In this document: positions 26,683 to 34,998 of the stretch, one piece after another | How the letters are laid out: every line of letters begins with the position of its first letter | How positions within the stretch are numbered: the first letter of the stretch is position 1 | NCBI GenBank assembly: GCA_963848675.1 | Contig: CAWKEY010000065.1 | Coordinates: forward strand, 1-56,747 | Source of the DNA: CAWKEY01 sp963848675 | Lineage (GTDB): Bacteria > Pseudomonadota > Gammaproteobacteria > Methylococcales > Methylomonadaceae | DNA: 56,747 bases | Direction of reading: 5' to 3' | Translations under genes and position numbers: made by a program | Notes under the pieces: generated by a model | Told to the model about the DNA's origin: nothing | Databases searched by the model: none | Seen by the model: the letters and a program-made list of their open reading frames with translations, nothing else

Positions 26683-27914
26683 GTATTTTCGACAAGCACA
26701 AAGGTGATGATACGGACAATCTGCCCAATATGGAAACCGAACAACCTACGCTTGCGGATGCCGCGAAACAAGCAAGATATGCTACTAATGATTTTCGCGC
26801 CCGCGAAAATATAGCGGCCACAGAAGATGATAACGAAGGGTTGCCCTCGGTAAACCGGCGCAGTGGGAATAACAAGCTAATCACCGTGTTGGGTTTTATC
26901 TTCATCCTCGGTGCGGCTGGAGCCTTAATTGTGGCTGTGAACAAGGACAAAAGCGGCAAGCCAAAAACAAAAGCGCAAGCTGAACAGATCGCCAACAATC
27001 TACCGGTATTGGTCATTCCTACTGCACCCACACCAATAGCCATTACGCCCAAGCAACCCGTATCGTTTCAGCAAGGGCAACCGATCGCCCCGAATGGTAA
27101 ACCTGTGCTGGATTGGACAGACCGTAAAATGACCGGAACGCTGCTAGTGCCAATACAAACCAATTCCGGGGCAGAGGCTACCACGGTTGCGGCCCGCCCG
27201 ATTACGGAAGCAGATGGCGACATGTCAACGGCATTTGCAGAGGGGAGAGGCCAAGGACGGGGGGCAAATAACGAACTAGCCGCAAGGCTTGAGCCAACTA
27301 TTACCAAGGGCGCTTCGGCCGCCATGTTGCCTGACAGGAATTACCTAATTACGAAAGGCACAACATTGGATTGCGCACTTGAAACCGCGCTAGATAGTAC
27401 GATTCCAGGTCTAACTACATGTCGTTTGACCCGTGATGTTTATTCAGACAACGGGCAAGTGCTTTTGCTTGATCGCGGGTCACAATTAGTTGGAGAGTAT
27501 CAGGGCGGCTTAAAGCAAGGCCAGGTGCGGCTATTCGTGCTGTGGACGCGTGCTAAAACCCCAAATGGCGTGATTATCGCGTTGAACTCGCCAGGTACGG
27601 ATGCACTTGGGCGCTCAGGTCTTGAGGGATGGGTGGATAACCATTTTATCGAAAGGTTCGGTGCGGCTATCCTGATAAGTTTAATCAAAGATTCGCTTGC
27701 GATTATTGCGAACCGCTCAGTACCTTCTAATGGCGGAACAACCAACATATACGGCGGCGCTTCTACCGGTGGCGAAAGGGTTGTTGAAAAAATCCTTGAA
27801 TCGACGGTAAACATTCCTCCGACGATCATAAAGAACCAAGGCGATCATATTCAAGTCATGGTTGCACGTGACCTGGATTTTTCCGGAGTTTACAGCTTAC
27901 AGGCGACACAATGA
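26679..27914 (+). CDS. virB10: VirB10 core scaffold
   Basis: This 411-residue protein spans from inner to outer membrane. It has a cytoplasmic N-terminus (1-65), a membrane helix (about 66-87) and a Pro-rich periplasmic region. The C-terminal TrbI/VirB10 domain has ITKGTTLDCALETALDST, TCRLTRDVYSDNGQVLLLDR and IALNSPGTDALGRSGLEGWV. Codons 38-44 contain a CGCG palindrome read as FRARE. It overlaps virB9 and virB11 by ATGA. Confidence 0.93.
   Translation: MSIFDKHKGDDTDNLPNMETEQPTLADAAKQARYATNDFRARENIAATEDDNEGLPSVNRRSGNNKLITVLGFIFILGAAGALIVAVNKDKSGKPKTKAQAEQIANNLPVLVIPTAPTPIAITPKQPVSFQQGQPIAPNGKPVLDWTDRKMTGTLLVPIQTNSGAEATTVAARPITEADGDMSTAFAEGRGQGRGANNELAARLEPTITKGASAAMLPDRNYLITKGTTLDCALETALDSTIPGLTTCRLTRDVYSDNGQVLLLDRGSQLVGEYQGGLKQGQVRLFVLWTRAKTPNGVIIALNSPGTDALGRSGLEGWVDNHFIERFGAAILISLIKDSLAIIANRSVPSNGGTTNIYGGASTGGERVVEKILESTVNIPPTIIKNQGDHIQVMVARDLDFSGVYSLQATQ
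26791..26810. promoter_or_regulatory. CGCG palindrome, site 4 (inside virB10)
   Basis: ATTTTCGCG-CC-CGCGAAAAT has 9-base arms and lies within the cytoplasmic N-terminal part of VirB10, read as TTT CGC GCC CGC GAA. It is one of six related sites. Confidence 0.85.
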
Positions 27915-28946
27915 GCACCATCACCGCCATCAGACATCACGATGATGACAAACAGTCATCGGAAATGCTCACAGAGTATTTAGAACCTTTGCGGATATTT
28001 CTCAATGACGAAACATTAACAGAAATATGTGTAAACCGTCCGCGCGAAGTATGGACAGAAGGGCGGGAAGGGTGGAGACAACACGCAGTATCAAGTCTGA
28101 ATTTTCAGCACTGCCGACAACTGGCAACACTGGTTGCCAGTTATAACGGCAAGTCCATTACGGCAGACAAACCCGTTTTGTCCGCTGCGCTGCCAGAAGG
28201 GTGAACGTGTGCAAGTGATTATTCCTCCGGCCTGCGAACCGAATACGGTATCTATTACCATTCGCAAGCCCTCGATGATAGACAAAACACTCGACGAACT
28301 GGATGCCGAAGGTGCATTTGAGGAATTCATGGATGTGGATGATGAATTACTGCCTTTTGAGCATGAGCTTTTGAAACTCAAGGCGGAACGCCATATTAAG
28401 GAATTCCTTGACTTGGCTGTTTCCAAACATCGCAACATTCTGATTGTAGGCAAAACCGGATCGGGCAAAACTACGGTCACGAAAAGCCTGACCCGCAGCA
28501 TCCCCTTTGAGGAAAGGCTTATCACGATTGAAGACGTGCATGAACTGTTCCTTAATCAGCACTCAAATAAAGTACATTTGTTCTACGGCCGGGAGGATGA
28601 GAGCGGTGCAAAAGTAACGCCCAAGCAAGCCCTGGCCTCATGCCTACGGATGAAGCCCGACCGTATCTTACTCGCAGAATTGCGGGGTGATGAAGCATGG
28701 GAATTCATTAAGTCGATCAACACAGGGCATCCAGGTTCAATCTCAACGATGCACGCAAACGGCGCTTATGAAGCGTTTGAACAACTAACGGCACTGATTA
28801 AGGACAGTCGTACAGGAGCACATTTGGATACCGCTTATATCAGACATCGCCTATTTACTACCTTGGATGTAATTTTGTTCTATCACAAACGGAAATTGCA
28901 GGAAATTTACTATGACCCTGAATTTAAGCGAAAACAGTTGGGCTAA
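27911..28946 (+). pseudogene. virB11: VirB11 ATPase, frameshifted
   Basis: VirB11 is a hexameric traffic ATPase at the base of the channel. The N-terminal part (27911-28204) ends SAALPEG then TGA. The rest continues in the +1 frame as ERVQVIIPPACEPNTVSITI, with Walker A LIVGKTGSGKTT, IEDVHELFL and LRMKPDRILLAELRGDEAW. Removing one G from the GGG at 28199-28201 restores the full protein of about 344 residues. It could be a mutation, a sequencing error, or a shift at GGG-TGA. It overlaps virB10 by ATGA and virD4 by 35 bases. Confidence 0.88.
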
Positions 28947-30915
28947 AGCTGGACTAATTACTGCGCTTGTTCTGGTGGTAATTGGCGTTTGGGCCTATAT
29001 GGCCGGTGGCATCTTCTTGATGGTATTTGACCACAAGTTTGAAGAAGCCACGCCCCTGACCTTATACCAGTATTGGTATTACTATGGCACAGAAAAACAA
29101 GTACTAAAATGGCTATACATTTCAAGCGGCATTGGATTGGCGTTATTGCTTGCGCCTTTTATTGTTTTTTTCGCGCCCGCGAAAAAAAGCCTATTTGGTG
29201 ATGCGCGCTTTGCAACGCAACGCGAAATAAAGAAAGCGGGATTATTAGGTGAGAAGGGTCTTATAGTCGGTAAATTAGGCAATAAATACCTGACCTTTTC
29301 CGGCCAGCAACACGCTATTATTTCTGCGCCGACGCGAAGCGGGAAGGGCGTGGGTATCGTCATTCCAAACCTCTTGAACTGGCCGGACAGTGTCGTGGTA
29401 TTGGACATTAAACAAGAAAATTGGGGCATTACGAGTGGCTTCCGTAAGAAATACGGCCAGGAATGCTACTTATTCAACCCTGCCGCAGCCGATTACCGGA
29501 CACACCGGTATAACCCGCTGGCCTACATCAGCAATGACCCTAACTTTCGTATTGATGACGTTCAGAAAATCGCCAACATGCTATTTCCTGACCAGTCAGG
29601 CACGGACGTGATTTGGACAGCCACACCTAGAGGTTTATTCCTTGGAATTGTGCTGTATCTGGCGGAGACACCACGCAAGTCTTTAACACTCGGCCAGGTC
29701 TTGCGTGAAACACTGACCGATGGCGACGGCTCCGAGTATTTCGCCAAAACCATCAATGAACGTACCGCATCAGGTAAACCCTTATCAGGTGCATGTATCC
29801 GCGCCCTGAACAGTTATATTTCGATTTCTTCGGAAAACACGCGTGCCGGCGTAATGACTTCGTTCCGCTCCCGCCTGGAATTGTGGATGAATCCGCTCGT
29901 CGATGCCGCCACAAGCGCGAATGACTTTGATTTGCGCGACGTTCGCAAGCGCCGCATGTCGATCTACTTGGGTGTTACGCCCGACAACCTGGAGCGCATG
30001 GCACCGCTGCTCAATCTTTTTTTTCAGCAGTTGATTGACCTCAATACCCGCGAATTACCGAACCAAAACAAAGCGATTAAATATAGCTGCCTGTTGCTTA
30101 TGGACGAATTCACGGCCATAGGCAAAATCGGGATTCTGTCGAAAGGGATTAGTTACATCGCCGGTTACTGGCTGCGGATGATGCCCATTATCCAAAGCCC
30201 CGCGCAGTTGGTAGAAGTTTATGGAAAGGATGCAGCACAAACTTTCACAACTAACCACGCCCTAAATATCATTTTTCCGCCCAAAGCATCGGAAACCCAA
30301 ACGGCACGGGATATTTCCGAATGGCTTGGTTACCAAACGGTTAAAGGCACCTCAGAATCAAAAGGAAAAGAATTATTCTCTAAACGGTCGCGTTCGGAAA
30401 GCGTTTCCGATCAGCGACGGGCATTGTTGTTGCCGCAAGAAATTACCAGCCTCGGCCAAAGCCTGGAATTGATAGTAATGGAAGACGTACCCCCCATTCT
30501 TGCCATGAAAGTGCGGTATTACAAAGACAGGGTGTTTGTTGACCGATTAAAAGAAGTGTCGCCGAGTTTGAGTGCCATAGGCACCAAAAGTCCGACACAA
30601 AAGCTAATGGAAGAGGCTATACACGCGGGCGAACTCGGTGCTGCGGTGCCACTGATAGACCTTGATGCACACCACCGGCTTAACGGTGAAGATGCACCTG
30701 TCATTGTGACCGTACCACAAAATAGAGGTGAGCATAAACTCACTGTGATACGCCCAGTTACGCCTAACGACATACCCAAACTAGCCAATCTCGGCCTGGC
30801 AAGTTTTGCAGTGGACTTTTCAGCGGTCGAGAAACCGAAAGCAGGCGAATTGGATGAAGTGGCACTTCATGCCTACGCCGACAATCTTTGCAAACAAGCT
30901 GGTATCAATGTGTGA
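28912..30915 (+). CDS. virD4: VirD4/TraG coupling protein
   Basis: This 667-residue membrane ATPase brings substrates to the channel. Two membrane helices lie near the N-terminus (about 12-38 and 64-84). Walker A is SAPTRSGKGVGIVIPNLL, VVLDIKQENWGITSGFR follows, and Walker B is LLMDEFTAIGKI. The C-terminal 120 residues form a variable tail that may recognise substrates. Codons 85-92 contain a CGCG palindrome, here read as FFAPAKK. It begins inside the end of virB11. Confidence 0.93.
   Translation: MTLNLSENSWAKAGLITALVLVVIGVWAYMAGGIFLMVFDHKFEEATPLTLYQYWYYYGTEKQVLKWLYISSGIGLALLLAPFIVFFAPAKKSLFGDARFATQREIKKAGLLGEKGLIVGKLGNKYLTFSGQQHAIISAPTRSGKGVGIVIPNLLNWPDSVVVLDIKQENWGITSGFRKKYGQECYLFNPAAADYRTHRYNPLAYISNDPNFRIDDVQKIANMLFPDQSGTDVIWTATPRGLFLGIVLYLAETPRKSLTLGQVLRETLTDGDGSEYFAKTINERTASGKPLSGACIRALNSYISISSENTRAGVMTSFRSRLELWMNPLVDAATSANDFDLRDVRKRRMSIYLGVTPDNLERMAPLLNLFFQQLIDLNTRELPNQNKAIKYSCLLLMDEFTAIGKIGILSKGISYIAGYWLRMMPIIQSPAQLVEVYGKDAAQTFTTNHALNIIFPPKASETQTARDISEWLGYQTVKGTSESKGKELFSKRSRSESVSDQRRALLLPQEITSLGQSLELIVMEDVPPILAMKVRYYKDRVFVDRLKEVSPSLSAIGTKSPTQKLMEEAIHAGELGAAVPLIDLDAHHRLNGEDAPVIVTVPQNRGEHKLTVIRPVTPNDIPKLANLGLASFAVDFSAVEKPKAGELDEVALHAYADNLCKQAGINV
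29165..29188. promoter_or_regulatory. CGCG palindrome, site 5 (inside virD4)
   Basis: TTTTTTTCGCG-CC-CGCGAAAAAAA has 11-base arms, the longest of the six. It lies in virD4 just after the second membrane helix and is read in a different frame (TTC GCG CCC GCG AAA) from sites 4 and 6. Confidence 0.88.
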
Positions 30916-30923
30916 GGTGATAA

Positions 30924-32288
30924 ATGGAAGCTCAAATAAAAAATCAAGGTGATAAAGAACCGGTCCAACGCATCAAAGCGAACCTGGCCGAAACTCAACA
31001 TCGGTTCGAGATTAGCGACCCGCTCACGGACGCAACATACAGATTTCAGACGGCGGAAGCAATCACGGCCAAGGTTAATGAACTCGGTGCAAGCCGGTTT
31101 CAAGAACGCTCAGCTGACGGTCAGGTGTCCCAAATCAGCAAGGTCGATAGCGAATGGAGACGTAGCGATGGCAAATCGCTGGCCGACATACAAGCGGAGA
31201 TCGACAAAGACAGTGTGATAGCCATTGCAGCCCGCGCGGAAAAGCGCAAGGCAACGGGGCAAGGCGTCGATGCTAAAACCGATAAGCAAATGGTGCTGGC
31301 CGATGCTCGCGACTTCCTGCGCATTCAAAACCCAGAATGGCAGGAAAGGGCGGCGGTGCAAATAGCCGAGAACGCCAACACGAACCAGGCCTACCAAGCG
31401 GCCCTTGAAAAGGCCGCGCCCAAAGTGGCGCAAGAAGTCAAAGACGCGCAAGCCCGCGAAACCCTCAGCCTCAATACCGTCTCACCGACCATCGAAAAGC
31501 AGCAAGAGCAGCTTGCTGGTGAAGAAGCGAAGGCCACACAACCAGCGGTCAATCAAAAAAGCAGTGCGGACAATAAGGTAGAGTCCGACGAGGCATTTAC
31601 GGCTAGGCAAAGCGACCGTAAGCCCGCTGTGCCGCCAGACATTGAAAAACAATACCTGCGTGTCGGTGACAAATTTTATCATCACAAAAACACCGATACG
31701 GTGGCTTTTGAAGACAAAGGCAACCGGCTGGAAACCAAGTCAAATAGCGAGAACATAGCCGAGTCGATGGTTCGTATTGCCGAAGCGCGCGGATGGGATG
31801 AAATTAAGGTGTCCGGCTCCGAAACCTTCCGCAAGGAAGTTTGGCTTGAAGCGGCTTCGCGCGGTATGTACATTAAGGGCTATTCACCCACGGAACAGGA
31901 CAAAGCCGAGCTTGCCAACCGAGCAAGCAAGTCCGAAACCAATAGGATTGAAAAGGAAAACAAACCGTTTCGCGCCCGCGAAAAAGAGCCAGAAGAAGCC
32001 AAACCTGATGGTCAAAACAAGAGGGTAGCGGAAACCTTCGCCAATCAGTCGGCGACAGATGCAGTGAAAGCATATCCAGAATTGGCAGGTGCCGTGTCAG
32101 CAGTTGCAGCAATGGAAAAAAAAGCTGAGGCAGACGGATTGAATCCGCAGCAACGCGCCGTAGTCTCGGCACGGATACATCAAAACGTAATGAACAGCAT
32201 CGAGCGTGGAAATATTCCAAAAGTGAAAATAAAAGAAGTCATTGAAATTAAGCGAGAACCGAAAGAAGAAAGAGAGTACGCACGATGA
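30924..32288 (+). CDS. LPD7-domain conjugation-associated protein
   Basis: This 454-residue soluble protein is rich in Lys, Glu and Ala. A central region (about 235-330: LRVGDKFYHHKNTDTVAFED, ESMVRIAEARGWDEIKVSG, ASRGMYIKGYSPTEQD) matches the large polyvalent-protein-associated domain 7 that is common at the C-terminus of conjugative relaxases. No relaxase catalytic motif is present. It may be a stand-alone accessory or the separated tail of a lost relaxase. It follows virD4 by 8 bases and overlaps the next gene by ATGA. A CGCG palindrome lies at codons 349-353. Confidence 0.75.
   Translation: MEAQIKNQGDKEPVQRIKANLAETQHRFEISDPLTDATYRFQTAEAITAKVNELGASRFQERSADGQVSQISKVDSEWRRSDGKSLADIQAEIDKDSVIAIAARAEKRKATGQGVDAKTDKQMVLADARDFLRIQNPEWQERAAVQIAENANTNQAYQAALEKAAPKVAQEVKDAQARETLSLNTVSPTIEKQQEQLAGEEAKATQPAVNQKSSADNKVESDEAFTARQSDRKPAVPPDIEKQYLRVGDKFYHHKNTDTVAFEDKGNRLETKSNSENIAESMVRIAEARGWDEIKVSGSETFRKEVWLEAASRGMYIKGYSPTEQDKAELANRASKSETNRIEKENKPFRAREKEPEEAKPDGQNKRVAETFANQSATDAVKAYPELAGAVSAVAAMEKKAEADGLNPQQRAVVSARIHQNVMNSIERGNIPKVKIKEVIEIKREPKEEREYAR
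31968..31983. promoter_or_regulatory. CGCG palindrome, site 6
   Basis: TTTCGCG-CC-CGCGAAA has 7-base arms and lies inside the LPD7 gene, read as FRARE. It is the last of the six sites. Confidence 0.82.
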
Positions 32289-33199
32289 AACACGCCCGCA
32301 TTTCCTTTTTGCTGGCCTCCAGTACATTTTTTTCGGCGTGCGCCTATACATCATTTCATGATGGCGTAGCGCACCGTGTAAGTCAGGATTACACGGCTAC
32401 AGGGGCAGTAGAAGGTACGAAGGCGTACATTTATGGCAACCGCACTGTTCTCGAATTCGATAAATCCCCGGCCTTTCTATTTGTGAACGATGAAAAAGGC
32501 AACGCCGTAGATTACGAAAGGGTAGGGCGGCACTACCGCTTAAACCGTCGCTTGGACACATTCACGACTGTAGTCAATGGCCGATCGATAACATTCACGG
32601 GGGAGCCGACAACACAAACCCATGTGTTTTCCGCGCCAATACCCGCGCCCTTAATCGCCTCGCCGAGTGAGCCTGTAAAGCTAATCGCAATTGAAGCCAC
32701 ACCGGTCAGTTATAAGAATGCGGACATAAACGCACTACATGAATTGGCAAAAAAACAGCTTGAGGTAATCCGGCTAAACATAGCGGATGCCAACAAAAAC
32801 CCTAAAACAAACCGCGATCAACTGGCCGAAATCAACACACGCCTGAATGATATAGAAAACAGACTGAACAAATACACTTCTGCAATTGTATTTGTCACGT
32901 TCCCACAATACAGCACGGCATTTAATCCTGGCAGCGAAGTCGCCACAGTATTAAACCAGTTGGCGAAAACCGTTGACCATATAAATATAAGTGGTTACAC
33001 GGATGCGCGAGTAGCCGGGCCAAGGGATGCTAAAATCGCACTTGGCCGGGCACTGGCCGCCCGCAATTTTTTAGTGAATAACGGAGTTTTGGCAGAAAAA
33101 ATCAACGTCTTTTCGCAAGCGGACGGCAGGTTCATTGCGCCAAACATTACGAAGGGCAGGGCACTTAACCGCCGTGTCGAAATAGAATTTTTTGGGTAA
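32285..33199 (+). CDS. OmpA-like lipoprotein of the secretion island
   Basis: This 304-residue lipoprotein has lipobox STFFSAC (Cys about 19). The N-terminal half is beta-rich (KAYIYGNRTVLEFDKSPAFL), resembling a TrbG/VirB9-like strand pattern. A helical linker (about 145-195) precedes an OmpA-type peptidoglycan-binding domain (FVTFPQYSTAFNPGSEV, ISGYTDARVAGPRDAKIALG, NRRVEIEF). It would anchor the secretion machine to the cell wall. Last gene of the virB7 operon, overlapping the LPD7 gene. Confidence 0.85.
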   Translation: MKHARISFLLASSTFFSACAYTSFHDGVAHRVSQDYTATGAVEGTKAYIYGNRTVLEFDKSPAFLFVNDEKGNAVDYERVGRHYRLNRRLDTFTTVVNGRSITFTGEPTTQTHVFSAPIPAPLIASPSEPVKLIAIEATPVSYKNADINALHELAKKQLEVIRLNIADANKNPKTNRDQLAEINTRLNDIENRLNKYTSAIVFVTFPQYSTAFNPGSEVATVLNQLAKTVDHINISGYTDARVAGPRDAKIALGRALAARNFLVNNGVLAEKINVFSQADGRFIAPNITKGRALNRRVEIEFFG

Positions 33200-33593
33200 T
33201 ATTAATAAGCACAGAAAAGAATTAATTAACCCACTGGCTCCAGATGATTATATGTAACGGCTTGCATTTGAGAATGATTGGGATCTCATTTAACTGAAAA
33301 TAAAAAGGTTCTCGTGCTCACATTAATTGCTCCTTATTGATACGCGAAAGTTGTCTCTAGGCTGCATCGCGAAAGGGTATACCAAAATATTACACTGGCG
33401 GAAATCAATCAAGAAGAATTAGTTGCTAGTTCCAGTGAGCGGCTGAACCTTAAAGCAGTCATTTAGCGACCGCCAGTGATCGCCAGCCAACGGCCACTTT
33501 GCGACATTCCGGATTTAAAATGTATGGCCGCTGCACCACAGCTAGCCGTCATTCATCTCAAAGCTAAGCGTTACCTTGATGCCGTGCTACTTG
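33200..33593. other. Intergenic with right flanking repeat
   Basis: This stretch holds the right-hand inverted repeat (33371-33496). Beyond the repeat, 33540-33598 could be a degenerate recombination site for the neighbouring cassette-like gene. No gene was seen. Confidence 0.5.
33371..33496 (-). repeat. Island-flanking inverted repeat, right copy
   Basis: This is the reverse-oriented copy of 16498-16625, about 90 percent identical by eye. It bounds the secretion island on the right, 170 bases after the OmpA-like gene. Confidence 0.9.
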
Positions 33594-34217
33594 TTAAAGC
33601 GGTGGCGACATACATGCCGAAAATTCCCCAGCGAGTTCTAGAATGATTCGCTGTAGCGGTTGTTGGCCTGAAAGCACTACGGCTTGCATGCAGGACATAA
33701 TTGCTAGCCCATTTGTGTTAAGCAATACATCATAAAGTAGTTTGAGTGGATAACCCTCATGATGTCTTCGGATTGGATGAATACCTGCGTGTGCGTATGA
33801 ATTGAGTGCTTTCCAGTTGTTATCTTTGAAACGGGCAAGAGCATCATAGGCCTGTTGAGGTCCGCTTTTTTCTAGGGCCTGTATCATCTGGGCAATTTGC
33901 GGCATATTCTTTGCCGCCTGTTCTGATTCAAGTGATAAGTCGGCGGCTAATTTAGTAATTTGCTCATTAGAAGCAGCGTAAGTTAGCCAAATAGAACGGG
34001 TGAGCGCCTCAAACTGTGCGCGGTGAACCACCAGTGCTGATGGCAAAAGTCCTGCTCGAAGCAGTGTTCTTGCCGAGTGCCAATGTTCCAGTGAAAGGGA
34101 GCAGGCAACATCACTTGTTCTAATTCTTGATGAATTGTCTAAGAGTGGCAAGTCAATTATTTTTTGCAACTTCTCAGCAAGATTATCGGATTCATCTAAA
34201 ATTTCGAATGGCTTCAT
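33594..34217 (-). CDS. Cassette-like gene, DUF6988-type hypothetical
   Basis: The 207-residue helical protein starts at MKPFEILDESDN. An upstream in-frame ATG at 34241 lies inside the attC-like site and is unlikely to be used. The pattern (CSLSLEHWHSARTLLRAGLL, SALVVHRAQFEALTRSIWL, KALNSYAHAGIHPIRRHHEG) resembles DUF6988/AbiV-like helical proteins found in mobile gene cassettes. It has no upstream promoter of its own that I can see and lies just after an attC-like site, as cassette genes do. Function unknown. Confidence 0.6.
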   Translation of the reverse strand: MKPFEILDESDNLAEKLQKIIDLPLLDNSSRIRTSDVACSLSLEHWHSARTLLRAGLLPSALVVHRAQFEALTRSIWLTYAASNEQITKLAADLSLESEQAAKNMPQIAQMIQALEKSGPQQAYDALARFKDNNWKALNSYAHAGIHPIRRHHEGYPLKLLYDVLLNTNGLAIMSCMQAVVLSGQQPLQRIILELAGEFSACMSPPL

Positions 34218-34229
34218 TTTCTGAGTAAC

Positions 34230-34290
34230 ACTTAACGCCATACTCAGCGGCGCGCGCCAAAGGTGCGTCCGCTGGAGTTATTTGTTAAAT
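34230..34290 (-). other. attC-like integron recombination site
   Basis: On the minus strand the outer cores ATTTAAC (RYYYAAC) and GTTAAGT (GTTRRRY) enclose an imperfect palindrome with stem CAGCGG...CCGCTG, for a total of 61 bases. This matches the plan of an integron attC site and lies immediately upstream of the cassette-like gene. No integron integrase is in the window. Confidence 0.6.
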
Positions 34291-34360
34291 TAATTTAGGC
34301 TGTGGGTCTCAATATCTAATAATTTCAAGATAGCGTCTTCTATTGAAGATTCTTCAGATT

Positions 34361-34390
34361 CAACCGGAATGTGTCAATGACTTTGAGACA
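34361..34390. repeat. IS-end-like repeat, copy 2
   Basis: CAACCGGAATGTGTCAATGA plus CTTTGAGACA matches the repeat at 2436-2465 with one difference. It lies at the outer end of the IS3 transposase remnant, so it is probably or includes that element's terminal repeat. Confidence 0.6.
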
Positions 34391-34400
34391 CCAAGTTGTT

Positions 34401-34919
34401 TTATTTAGTGTCTAATTGTTGTGTATTTTTTGGGTTGAGGTTCTCCTGTGCGTTAACGGGCGGATTGATCCAAACGGCTTTGGGCAAGCTGGGTGGCAGC
34501 GGGCACTTTCCTTTGAATCGCTTTGGATTGGCGAGGAAAGCAGTCTCCAGTATTTTGGCGCGTGCTTGGTATACCGTAGCAGCTTGGCCGAAGTGGACGG
34601 TAGCCGGGGTCATGTAACCGATGCCCGAGTGGCAATGGGATTGGTTGGCAATCTCCAGGCTGATTTCCCGAAGCCGCTCCGGGGGCAGTGCCGCCAGGCC
34701 CTCTTTCAGCCAATCCCATTCCTCCGCAGTAATCCTGGGTACTTCGGCAAGCCGTCGACAACAGTTGTCGCAGCCCTGGCGGCATAACCAATCGGGATGG
34801 CCGTCGCGGATGGCTTTTACGCGCGTTTCGATATCTGCATGGAGTTGGGTGATTGTATTCACCTTGGTATACTGCCTTTTTAACCGCGTTTTGAAAAGCC
34901 TCTCTTCAGGTTTGAGCAA
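34401..34919 (-). pseudogene. Chimera of YkgJ-like N-terminus and IS3 transposase C-terminus
   Basis: The 172-residue frame joins two unrelated parts. Residues 1-92 carry a cysteine cluster (CRQGCDNCCRRLAEVPRITA) typical of YkgJ/Fe-S-type proteins. From about residue 93 the text HSGIGYMTPATVHFGQAATV, then AKILETAFLANPKRF and LPKAVWINPP, is the C-terminal end of an IS3-family transposase. An insertion, then deletion of most of the IS, fused the frames. The product is probably not functional as either parent. Confidence 0.75.
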
Positions 34920-34998
34920 TTAGCCTTGATACAGTGAACGGAATCCAGACTACTTGCTGATAGACTACATACCATGCAAAAAAGATAGTGTTGAGAAT

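Noticed and set aside
16851..31983. All CGCG palindromes as terminators
   Set aside because: Only the site at 24419 has a flanking stem and T run next to a gene end; three sites are in the middle of long genes where a terminator would block the operon.
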